Source: JALYXS01 sp051003795 (GTDB lineage Bacteria > Acidobacteriota > Terriglobia > Bryobacterales > Bryobacteraceae). From it: DNA of 5,237 bases. A program made the position numbers and the translations under genes. Below the pieces are notes generated by a model. It was not told the origin of the DNA, ran no database searches, and saw only the letters and a list, made by a program, of their open reading frames with translations. The DNA lies in NCBI GenBank assembly GCA_051003795.1, contig JBPCKZ010000031.1, forward strand, positions 1 to 5,237, given 5' to 3'. Positions 1 to 5,237 of the stretch are shown in pieces (the stretch's first letter is position 1; the number at the start of each line of letters is the position of its first letter).

Positions 1-1019
1 ATCGCGTCCGCCGCGCGCGCCTTTTCGAGCGACTGAGGCCAGCTATACACCAGCGTTCCAATCGCCTTCCACCCGTTCGCATAGCTAATCGAAAGTTTCA
101 GCGTGGGCGGACGCGCGCCGCCGCGAATACCCGATACACGCACGCGATCCGGGCCGGCGTCCTGCAACTGAATGGAAGTGAAGTCGGCCACGCAATCGGG
201 CGTGATATAATTTCGCGGATCGCCCAGTTCGTACAGCAGTTGCTCCTTTACTGTATCCGTATTCACGCGGCCGCCCGTTCCTTCGTGCTTGGTCACGACG
301 AACGTGCCGTCCGGATCCGCCTCGATTATCGGATATCCCACGTTCGCGAGATCCGGGATATTCTCCCAATCCACCTGACAGTTGCCGCCAGTGCATTGCG
401 CTCCGCATTCGACGATATGCCCGGCGATGGTTCCGGCCGCGAGCTTGTCGTAATCGTCCGCGCGCCAGCCGAAACGCTGGATCATCGGCGCGAGCGCGAG
501 CGCCGTATCGGTCGAGCGGCCCGCGATCGCTACATCCGCCCCGGTCGCAAGCGCTTCCGCCAGGGGAAACGCGCCGATATAGGCGTTGGCGCTTAGAATG
601 CGGTCGCGAATCGTCGAAAGCGGCTCGCCCGTATCCATGTCGCGCATTTCGTAACCCTTAGCGAGGAATTCGTCGATGCGGGAGAAGACGTCGTCCCCGA
701 GCACGACGGCGACCTTCAACTCGGGCGCCGCCGCCAAAACCGCTTGGGCGCACGCGACCGGATTCACGCCGCCGGCATTCGCGATAACCTTGACGCGCTT
801 CTCTTTTATCTGCCGGGCAAGCCTGCCGATCAGCGGGGGAAAGTCGCGCGCGTAGCCGAGAGACGGATCCGCCTGCTTCTGCTTCTGCAGGATCGACATC
901 GTAACTTCCGCCAGGTAATCGAGGATCAGGTAATCGATGGGACCCTGCTCGATCAACCGCACCGGAGCTTCGAGCCAATCGCCCCAAAAGCCCTGCCCGT
1001 TGGCGATACGGATACTCAC
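1..1019 (-). CDS. AtuA-family (DUF1446) protein, 3' end beyond the window
   Basis: This frame is open from a GTG at 1019 to the window edge, giving 339 residues of a family usually about 450-600 residues long, so the C-terminus is missing. It matches the AtuA / DUF1446 (PF07287) family. Landmarks are GQGFWGD (residues 8-14), DYLAEVT (34-40), NAGGVNP (81-87), AGRSTDTAL (166-174), ECGAQCTGGNC (204-214), YPIIEADPDG (229-238), KHEGTGGRVNTDT (244-256) and EQLLYELGDPRNY (259-271). AtuA is encoded in the acyclic terpene utilization cluster of Pseudomonas and its biochemical role is poorly defined; it is presumably cytoplasmic, as no signal peptide or membrane segment is seen. The GTG start is supported by GGAG (1028-1025) five bases upstream and by the four-base GTGA overlap with the carboxyltransferase stop, which implies translational coupling and one operon. 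Family assignment is firm; pathway and substrate are inference. The symbol atuA is withheld because orthology to the terpene gene is not shown. Confidence 0.92.
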   Translation of the reverse strand, partial: MSIRIANGQGFWGDWLEAPVRLIEQGPIDYLILDYLAEVTMSILQKQKQADPSLGYARDFPPLIGRLARQIKEKRVKVIANAGGVNPVACAQAVLAAAPELKVAVVLGDDVFSRIDEFLAKGYEMRDMDTGEPLSTIRDRILSANAYIGAFPLAEALATGADVAIAGRSTDTALALAPMIQRFGWRADDYDKLAAGTIAGHIVECGAQCTGGNCQVDWENIPDLANVGYPIIEADPDGTFVVTKHEGTGGRVNTDTVKEQLLYELGDPRNYITPDCVADFTSIQLQDAGPDRVRVSGIRGGARPPTLKLSISYANGWKAIGTLVYSWPQSLEKARAADA

Positions 1020-2647
1020 AACGTCTCCAACGCCAGCGGCTCCGCGCGCGGCCGGTTCATCGCTACCTTCAACGCCATAGTCAAGATCTCGCGCGTTTCC
1101 TTGGGATCGATCACCGCGTCCACGTGCCCGCGCGCGGCGGCGTACTTCGCATCGAGCCATCGGTCGTAATCGGCGCGCGTGCGGTCGATCGACTCCTTCA
1201 GCTCGCCGGGCATTTCCGCGCCGTCGGCTTTTAATTTTTCCAGCTCGACCGAAAACAACGCGACCACGGCGGAGTCGCCTTCCATTACGCCAATGCGCGC
1301 GGTCGGCCAACTGAACGTGAAGTTCGGATCGAAACCCTGGCCGGCCATCGCATAATAGCCCGCCCCGCTGGCGTGATTGATGGTCAAAACGATCTTCGGC
1401 ACGGTCGCGCACGACATGGCTTCCACCATCTCCGCCCCGGCGCGGATAATCCCGGCGGTCTCCGATTCCAGTCCCACCATGAATCCCGAAACGTCCTGGA
1501 CGTACACCAGGGGAGTACCCGCGCGTTCGGCGAGTTCGACGAAATACGCCACTTTGCGCGCCGATTCGGTATAGACGATGCCGCCAATGCGCGGTCCGTC
1601 GCCGCCTCTGAGAAAGCCCCGGCGATTCGCGATAATCGCGACCGGCCATCCCGAAAGCCGCGCATTGGCGCACAGCATTTCAGGCGCGTGCTCGGGCTGA
1701 AATTCGACGAAATCTCCGCCGTCGAAAATGCGCAGCAGCAGTTCGAGAACCTCATAGGGCAAGCGGTGATCGGCGGGAAGCACGGAGTACATGTCCTCCG
1801 GCGATTTCGCGGGCGATTTCGCGGGAGGGCGGCCTGGACCCGCTTCGGGCGGCAAGGGCAACTGGCGGAAACGCGCGCGGATCGTCTCCAGGCAATCTTC
1901 GTCGTCTTTGGCGGTATAGTGCGCCACGCCGCTCGACGCCGCGTGCATGCGCGCGCCGCCGAGCGCCTCCCGGTCGATCACCTGGCCGGTCGCTCCTTTG
2001 ACCAGATTCGGGCCGCCGAGGCCCATAAAGCTGGTCTTTTCGACCATGATAATGATATCGCTGAGCGCGGGAAGATACGCGCCGCCCGCAATGCAAGGAC
2101 CCATCACGGCCGCGATCTGCGGCACGCGGAGCTTGCGCCGCATCAGCGAATTATAGAAAAAGATGCGGCCCGCGCCATACTGGCCGGGGAAGATTCCGTC
2201 CTGATAAGGAAGGTTCACGCCGGCCGAATCGACCAGATATACGATGGGCGCGCGATTGCGCATGGCGATTTCCTGGGCGCGCAAAATCTTGGTGATGGTC
2301 TCGGGCCACCACGATCCCGCCTTCACCGTCGCATCGTTCGCGACAAGAACGGCGGGGCGTCCTTCGATGACGCCGAGACCGGTCACGATGCCCGCGGCCG
2401 GGGCTTGGCCGTCATACCGGTCGTAGGCAATCAGCAGCCCGATTTCGAGGAACCGCGAACCGGGGTCGAGCAGGCGGGCGATGCGCTCGCGGGCGGTGAG
2501 CTTCCCGGCGCGGTGCTGCTTTTCGATTTTGGCCGGACCGCCGCCCGCGCGCAGGCGCGTTTCGAGGGACTGCAGTTGCTCGACCAGGTGGCGCATGTGC
2601 GCCATGCGCGCCACCGGAGAGGCTTTGTCGTCCGCCATGCCCACCAT
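1016..2647 (-). CDS. Acyl-CoA carboxylase carboxyltransferase (beta) subunit
   Basis: The 543-residue protein is a full-length biotin-dependent carboxyltransferase of the methylcrotonyl-/geranyl-/propionyl-CoA carboxylase beta type, which moves carboxyl from carboxybiotin to an acyl-CoA in the cytoplasm. The N-terminal half has GKLTARERIARLLDPGS (about 48-64), ANDATVKAGSWWPETITK (about 103-120), VDSAGVNLPYQ and GPCIAGGAYLPALSD. The C-terminal half has GGIVYTESARKVAYFVELA, QDVSGFMVGLESE, NHASGAGYYAMAGQGFDP and FSWPTARIGVMEGDSAV. The two glycine-rich SAG/GAGY regions supply the acyl-CoA and biotin oxyanion-hole segments in this family. The SWWPETI and GFMVG motifs favour the methylcrotonyl/geranyl (AtuC-like) branch over acetyl-CoA AccD, but the substrate is not certain. 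An ATG at 2638 (MADDK) is an alternative start; neither has a strong Shine-Dalgarno, with GGCAAG before 2647 and GGTGG just before 2638. It overlaps the AtuA-like gene by four bases. The biotin carboxylase/carrier partner must be elsewhere. Confidence 0.95.
   Translation of the reverse strand: MVGMADDKASPVARMAHMRHLVEQLQSLETRLRAGGGPAKIEKQHRAGKLTARERIARLLDPGSRFLEIGLLIAYDRYDGQAPAAGIVTGLGVIEGRPAVLVANDATVKAGSWWPETITKILRAQEIAMRNRAPIVYLVDSAGVNLPYQDGIFPGQYGAGRIFFYNSLMRRKLRVPQIAAVMGPCIAGGAYLPALSDIIIMVEKTSFMGLGGPNLVKGATGQVIDREALGGARMHAASSGVAHYTAKDDEDCLETIRARFRQLPLPPEAGPGRPPAKSPAKSPEDMYSVLPADHRLPYEVLELLLRIFDGGDFVEFQPEHAPEMLCANARLSGWPVAIIANRRGFLRGGDGPRIGGIVYTESARKVAYFVELAERAGTPLVYVQDVSGFMVGLESETAGIIRAGAEMVEAMSCATVPKIVLTINHASGAGYYAMAGQGFDPNFTFSWPTARIGVMEGDSAVVALFSVELEKLKADGAEMPGELKESIDRTRADYDRWLDAKYAAARGHVDAVIDPKETREILTMALKVAMNRPRAEPLALETL
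1800..1823. repeat. Perfect 12-bp tandem duplication inside the carboxyltransferase gene
   Basis: The plus-strand 12-mer GGCGATTTCGCG occurs twice head to tail (1800-1811 and 1812-1823). In the gene it encodes the repeated PAKSPAKSP stretch around residues 275-283. This lies in the proline-rich linker between the two carboxyltransferase halves, so the duplication keeps the frame and probably has little functional effect. Confidence 0.85.
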
Positions 2648-2671
2648 CTTGCCACTGTCGCGACGTTTTCA

Positions 2672-2679
2672 AATATAAT
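2672..2679. promoter_or_regulatory. Candidate -10 elements in the divergent intergenic gap
   Basis: Only 42 bases (2648-2689) separate the carboxyltransferase start from the divergent cytochrome gene start, and they hold the only AT-rich patch nearby. On the plus strand TATAAT (2674-2679) is a perfect -10 match, but a start about seven bases downstream would make the cytochrome transcript nearly leaderless. On the minus strand TATATT (2677-2672) would leave about 18 bases of leader before the carboxyltransferase. No convincing -35 is seen on either strand, so the call rests on hexamer match and position alone. Confidence 0.35.
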
Positions 2680-2689
2680 CGGTTCAGCC

Positions 2690-2850
2690 GTGTCCAGCCG
2701 TGCCGTGTTCGTGCTCGTATTTTGTTTCGCGCCTCCCGCCGCTTTCGCTCAGCGGCTCGAAGATCGCGTACGTAAGGTTTTCGCGGACAACTGCCTCTCC
2801 TGCCACGGCAGTGCCCCATGTCCGGCCTTTCGCTTTGCACGCGCGCCTCG
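2690..2850 (+). pseudogene. 5' fragment of planctomycete-type cytochrome c / PSD1 protein (signal peptide and haem motif)
   Basis: From a GTG at 2690 the frame encodes a hydrophobic export signal (VFVLVFCFAPPAAFAQ, likely cut after AFA), then RLEDRVRKVFADNCLSCHGSA. The CLSCH (residues 35-39) is a c-type haem-binding CXXCH, and the FxxNCLSCHG context is that of the planctomycete cytochrome c (PSCyt1) domain. The intact family has about 700-1000 residues: secreted, haem-bearing, with PSCyt1, PSD1 and further domains; substrates are generally unknown. After GSA the reading frame slips: the expected MSGLR motif is seen one frame over at 2818, followed by weak similarity to the usual LDSRxA stretch, and the original frame stops at TAG 2852-2854. 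The continuation lies inverted on the other strand. In-frame GTG codons at 2705 and 2711 are less likely starts because they trim the signal. No clear ribosome binding site is visible. Confidence 0.78.
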
Positions 2851-3382
2851 ATAGTCGCGATAGCGCCAGGCGTTGGGAAAAAGCACGTCCGTTTCATAGC
2901 CGCCGGTGTCGGCATAACGCGCCACGTCGAGCCAGAGACGGCCCCACCGCTCTCCGTAATGGGGCGAGGCGAGCAAACGATCGATCAGCTTTTCATAAGC
3001 GCGCGGATCGGGGTCGTTAATGAAGCCCGAAACTTCCTCCGGACCGGGAGGAAGACCGATCAGGTCGAAGGTCGCGCGCCGGATGAGCGTTCGGCGATCG
3101 GACGCGGCGGTTTCGGGCCGAATGAGTTCATCGATCGACTTCCCGGATGGCCGCACCGGCTTCTTGAATGCCCACCAGGACGGTTCGGGCGCCGCGGGGG
3201 CGTCGGAAAGCGGCGCGCCCGGCGTCGATCCATTCGCGAATGAGCGGAACCTGCTCCTTCGATAGCGTCTTGTTTCCGGGCGGCATCTGCAGCTTTCCCT
3301 CGCGCGCGACCGCCCGTTAGAGCATGCTTTCGGAAGCTTTGCCTGGAATCACGGTCGCCCCGCGCGTGCCGCCGGCAAGCAT
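2851..3382 (-). pseudogene. Inverted middle fragment of the same cytochrome c / PSD1 gene
   Basis: On the minus strand from about 3382 the translation begins LAGGTRGATVIPGKASESML, which is the part of the PSCyt1 domain that follows GLRLDSRxA in intact proteins. It goes on with GKLQMPPGNKTLS and IREWIDAG, then WWAFKKPVRP, SIDELIRP and DRRTLIRRATFDLIGLPP (near 3090-3046). The PSD1 (DUF1549) signature SPHYGERWGRLWLDVARYAD follows (near 2965-2907), and the piece ends in NAWRYRDY at 2851. Intact relatives continue with several hundred more residues (rest of PSD1 and later domains), which are absent here. Two lesions are visible: an in-frame TAA at 3319-3317 where an Ile/Leu codon is expected before RAVAREG, and a one-base gain near 3218-3222, after WIDAG, that shifts the frame. 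The fragment is therefore dead as well as misplaced. Family assignment is firm; identity with the plus-strand fragment is inferred from how well the two pieces abut in the family alignment. Confidence 0.85.
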
Positions 3383-3907
3383 TCATGCACTTTGCCATCG
3401 GTAATGCTGATAAACGTGGGGTTATTACCATGCAGATCCAACTGTGTGCATCTTGACGGCAGCCTTGCGCTTCCGGAATTTAGCCCACGGAAACAGTGCC
3501 AGGCACAGATCGATGGTCGTGGAATCCAGCGCATAACGGCTTTGCGCCAGGTCGACACCGATTGGATCGCGGGCGTAGAGCGGTCGCGCGATACTGATCA
3601 GAACTTGGGCGAAGTCGGCATATATGCGCCAGTCGTGGACCTCGTTGGCATCGCTCAATGTGGAGCGCGCCACCTTGCCTCGCAAACCCATGTGGTAAAG
3701 CTTCCGACTCATGGAACGAAGACACGCCTCGATATCGCGCAGGCTTTCGCGATAGGTCAACTGAGCGAAGGACATTGCGAGGAACTGGTCCCAACAAGAG
3801 AACCCTCTGGGATGAGAGTCCCCGCTGTAGCGAGCCACACACTTCCGAAATTCCTTGCTGGGTAGGTGCTCGATCAATTGCGCGAAAACGGTGCGACCGA
3901 CATTCAT
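3383..3907 (-). pseudogene. IS4-family (DUF4372-type) transposase, truncated and frameshifted
   Basis: The frame starts at ATG 3907 (MNVGRTVFAQLIEHLP, the usual start of this subgroup); an in-frame ATG at 3931 would add eight atypical residues. It shows FRKCVARYSGD (20-30), FSCWDQFLAMSFAQLTYRES (36-55), LRDIEACLR (56-64), KLYHMGLRGKVARSTL (69-84) and DWRIYADFAQVLI (92-104). ALDSTTIDLCLALFPWAKFR (126-145) carries the first catalytic Asp of the DDE triad, D128. After AVKMHT (about 3441-3447) the frame breaks by one or two bases, and the protein resumes in another frame as LDLHGNNPTFISITDGKVHE before stopping at the junction with the inverted PSD1 piece. The second Asp, the final Glu and roughly half of a usual 370-400-residue enzyme are missing, so it cannot be active. 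GGTGG shortly before ATG 3907 may be the original ribosome binding site. Confidence 0.93.
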
Positions 3908-4050
3908 CCACCATTGTTCCGCCCCCGGCAAATGGCTTCATAGGCATCAATTCCGCCGTTTTGCACTTCAAATCGTTCCCGCGTTAAACGCAGTCTATAT
4001 CTGATTCTGAAACGCTTATACTCTTCGGACAAAACTTTAGCCGGACACTA
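3383..4050 (-). mobile_element. IS4-family element remnant (5' portion only)
   Basis: The transposase remnant plus about 140 bases of upstream leader form one end of an IS4-type element. The outer end is inferred near 4050, where the minus strand reads TAGTGTCCGGCTAAAGTTTT, with a second TGTCCG 16 bases further in (plus-strand CGGACA at 4026-4031 and 4042-4047). The other end is lost: the element stops abruptly at about 3383 against the cytochrome/PSD1 fragment. With one end missing, the terminal inverted repeat and target duplication cannot be confirmed. The outer boundary is tentative; the existence of the remnant is not. Confidence 0.65.
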
Positions 4051-4064
4051 GTGATGCTGGCGGG

Positions 4065-4301
4065 ATGCCGAACGACGCTGAGTTGACGCTGGGCCAGAAG
4101 GCCGCACGAAGGCGCAAGGCAAGAATTGTTGTCGGTTTGTTCGTGTTGCTGTCCGGGGTGCCGCCGCTCATCAATGCCATGGGCAACCCGCGCGTCGCAA
4201 CCCTGCACCGATCTGATGTTATGGAACTCCTCGCCTCAGGATTGTGCCTCGGATTCGGATTAGCTCTACTGATCGGCAGGCTCATCTTCCGAGGCGAGTG
4301 A
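4065..4301 (+). CDS. Small two-helix membrane protein, function unknown
   Basis: This 78-residue frame has a short polar N-terminus ending in a basic patch (QKAARRRKAR, residues 11-20). Hydrophobic segments follow at about 21-38 (IVVGLFVLLSGVPPLINA) and 54-74 (ending LALLIGRLIF), joined by a short polar loop. By the positive-inside rule the basic N-terminus and the RLIFRGE tail would be cytoplasmic, giving a hairpin in the inner membrane. I do not recognise the family. Hydrophobic patterning in this frame alone supports a real gene. The start is uncertain because GGCGGG lies directly against the ATG rather than at normal spacing. It sits between the presumed outer end of the IS4 remnant and the IS66 leader, so it may be a surviving chromosomal gene or a fragment of one. 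After its TGA the same frame stays open for 60 codons to a TAA at 4482-4484 (treated separately). Confidence 0.5.
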   Translation: MPNDAELTLGQKAARRRKARIVVGLFVLLSGVPPLINAMGNPRVATLHRSDVMELLASGLCLGFGLALLIGRLIFRGE

Positions 4302-4410
4302 TTAGACCCAGGACTCAACGCACTATTCAGGCACTACCAGGCGAGGCAGCCCAAAGCCGAGGCGATGGAGTTGGCTCCGGAGGCGCTGAAATATCTAATC
4401 GTGTCGTGTC
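4302..4410 (+). other. Open stretch in frame with the membrane protein, possible gene remnant
   Basis: Directly after the TGA at 4299-4301 the same frame reads on with gene-like composition: LNALFRHYQARQPKAEAMEL, then APEALKYLI. The pattern suggests an amphipathic helix. This character fades near 4400-4410, where sequence likely to belong to the IS66 element begins. It could be the end of the upstream protein beyond a nonsense mutation, a remnant of a separate gene cut by the IS66 insertion, or chance. No start codon with a plausible ribosome binding site was found and no family was recognised. Confidence 0.25.
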
Positions 4411-4412
4411 AC

Positions 4413-4555
4413 AAAGGACCCTTTCTGAAACATCTTCACGATATTGAACAGTTCTCCCGAGAACCGTCTACTCTTGGAAGGTAACAGTTCAGGTGCTCTG
4501 CAAAAATCGCGTCGCGGAAATCTTGCAGAATCTGCATTTGTCCCTGGATTTTTGC
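4413..4555. repeat. Cluster of dyad symmetries in the leader of the IS66 transposase
   Basis: The 317-base stretch between the membrane-protein stop and the transposase start (4302-4618) has no recognised gene but holds four perfect inverted repeats. They are AAAGG-AC-CCTTT (4413-4424), GTTCTC-CC-GAGAAC (4451-4464), TGCAGA-A-TCTGCA (4524-4536), and the 9-base arms GCAAAAATC (4500-4508) and GATTTTTGC (4547-4555), which enclose the third. In RNA the last two could form a nested stem upstream of the transposase start. Whether they are regulatory, part of the element end, or incidental cannot be told from one copy. None has the G+C stem followed by a U run of a typical intrinsic terminator. Confidence 0.5.
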
Positions 4556-4618
4556 TCAAAGACTTGGCAGTGTAGATGGTTTGAGGCATCGCAACGCCAA
4601 CATCGCCTGGCACGGCCA

Positions 4619-5237
4619 GTGAAGTCGTCGCTCTCAGACGCGCGTCGGCTTGAGCGTGAATACGAGCGGCTAAGTCGCGAGAATGAGCGACTGCGGCAGG
4701 AATTGATCGACCGCGACGGGAAGCTGGACCAAGCGCAACAACAAATCGCCGATGCCGAAAAGCGGATCGCCGATCTAGAACGAAAGCTGGCCTTGCGGCG
4801 GCAAAACTCCACAACATCATCCAAGCCTCCCTCCTCAGACGGATTAGCGGGTGAGCAACGACAAAGGGGTAGCCGAAGAAAGAAGGGCCGGCGCAAGCCG
4901 GGCGGCCAGCCCGGTCATTGCGGCCACTGGCGCGGGCTGGCGCCGGCGAGTAGTGTCGATCAGGTAATTGAGTTATTCCCGGCACAGTGCGGCCATTGCT
5001 ACAGCCGGTTATCCCGGAAGATGTCGAAGCAAGGCGCGCCCCGACGGCATCAAGTGACCGAATTGCCACGGATCGAGGCCCATATCACCGAGTACCAGTG
5101 TCAGCGGGTGGTTTGTCCGGAATGCGGCCAAGCGACTCAGGCGGACCTGCCTCCGGAGGCACAGGCCCATTTCGGGCCACAGTTGACAGGGCTTATCGCT
5201 TACCTGACCGTGGTTTGCCGCATGCCGCGCCGTATGG
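4619..5237 (+). CDS. IS66-family transposase, N-terminal part
   Basis: Starting at GTG 4619, 206 residues are encoded before the window ends; full IS66 transposases have about 450-550. The order of parts is typical: a charged coiled coil (about residues 8-60, LEREYERLSRENERLRQEL and IADAEKRIADLERKL), the marker NSTTSSKPPSSD (63-74), a basic DNA-binding stretch RRKKGRRKPGGQPGH (86-100), and a zinc-binding region with CGHC (124-127) and CPEC (166-169). HFGPQLTGLIAYLTVVCRMP (184-203) opens the catalytic domain. The catalytic D, D and E lie beyond the edge. The frame is open upstream to 4448, with another GTG at 4493. I chose 4619 because VKSSLSDARRLEREYE resembles the usual start of this subgroup and the upstream residues do not look like transposase, although no good ribosome binding site precedes it. 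No lesions are seen in the visible part, so the element may be intact. Confidence 0.92.
   Translation, partial: MKSSLSDARRLEREYERLSRENERLRQELIDRDGKLDQAQQQIADAEKRIADLERKLALRRQNSTTSSKPPSSDGLAGEQRQRGSRRKKGRRKPGGQPGHCGHWRGLAPASSVDQVIELFPAQCGHCYSRLSRKMSKQGAPRRHQVTELPRIEAHITEYQCQRVVCPECGQATQADLPPEAQAHFGPQLTGLIAYLTVVCRMPRRM

Larger units (their letters stand above)
4402..5237 (+). mobile_element. IS66-family insertion sequence, left part; right end beyond the window
   Basis: The transposase identity shows that an IS66-family element occupies the right side of the window. The left boundary is a guess: gene-like sequence fades near 4400, and GTGTCGTGTCACAAAGGACC (from about 4401) may include the terminal repeat. 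No short tnpA or tnpB accessory frame is visible between the boundary and the transposase, which suggests a single-gene IS66 subtype rather than the classical three-gene form. The element is cut by the window edge, so the inverted repeat and target duplication cannot be checked. Confidence 0.55.

Noticed and set aside
240..1169. Plus-strand frames at 240-596 and 744-1169
   Set aside because: Both lie antisense to the AtuA-like gene or the end of the carboxyltransferase and show no family features.
1373..2854. 493-codon open frame on the plus strand, antisense to the carboxyltransferase
   Set aside because: Its first 1300 bases are the complement of a clearly conserved enzyme and have no recognisable domains. 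Only its last part (from 2690) is real, as the 5' end of the cytochrome gene in the same frame.
2818..3243. Plus-strand frame of 141 codons starting MSGLSLC
   Set aside because: Only its first dozen or so codons are meaningful, as the frameshifted tail of the cytochrome fragment; the rest is antisense to the PSD1 piece.
2851..3388. Phase-variable invertible segment
   Set aside because: An invertible switch needs paired inverted repeats at both edges and an intact product in one orientation. I find no matching repeats at 2851 and 3382, no recombinase gene, and several inactivating lesions.
4244..4447. Plus-strand frame of 67 codons overlapping the end of the membrane-protein gene
   Set aside because: Its composition is low-complexity and polar, it has no ribosome site, and the alternative frame has more protein-like content.
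4395..5069. 224-codon open frame on the minus strand, opposite the IS66 transposase
   Set aside because: The plus strand encodes an unmistakable IS66 protein over the same bases, and the minus-strand translation is arginine- and serine-rich with no domain pattern, as expected of a GC-rich shadow frame.
1..5237. CRISPR arrays, tRNA or rRNA genes, toxin-antitoxin or defence genes
   Set aside because: No regularly spaced repeats, tRNA-like arms or rRNA motifs were seen, and none of the coding regions belongs to a known defence family.

Overview
The window is GC-rich and carries one intact metabolic gene pair on the left, a rearranged and decayed region in the middle, and insertion-sequence material on the right. 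A gene family mostly seen in Planctomycetes, Verrucomicrobia and Solibacter-type Acidobacteria (the planctomycete-type cytochrome c / PSD1 proteins), next to an AtuA-like protein paired with an acyl-CoA carboxylase beta subunit, suggests a soil or sediment bacterium such as a Bryobacterales-type acidobacterium. That placement is inference; no rRNA or other marker gene is present.

Positions 1-2647 (minus strand) hold a two-gene operon: an acyl-CoA carboxylase carboxyltransferase (beta) subunit, followed with a 4-base GTGA overlap by an AtuA-family (DUF1446) protein that runs off the left edge. This pairing is typical of acyclic terpene / branched-chain acyl-CoA catabolism clusters, but the substrate cannot be read from the sequence. 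No biotin carboxylase or biotin carrier subunit is in the window.

Positions 2690-3382 hold a broken gene for a secreted haem-binding planctomycete-type cytochrome c / PSD1 protein. Its 5' end (signal peptide plus CXXCH) is on the plus strand. The next part of the same protein (end of the cytochrome domain and start of PSD1) is on the minus strand, so the gene has been cut and a segment inverted. It also has an in-frame stop and frameshifts. The inverted piece abuts, at about 3382, a 3'-truncated, frameshifted IS4-family transposase (3383-3907), whose outer end probably lies near 4050.

Positions 4065-4301 encode a small two-helix membrane protein of unknown function. A further open stretch in the same frame follows its stop codon. 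From about 4400 the sequence appears to belong to an IS66-family element: a leader rich in dyad symmetries (4413-4555), then the N-terminal 206 residues of the transposase, cut by the right edge.

I see no RNA genes, CRISPR arrays or obvious defence system. The most notable signal is the gene split across two strands beside the IS4 remnant. I do not think the window contains a new multi-gene system.
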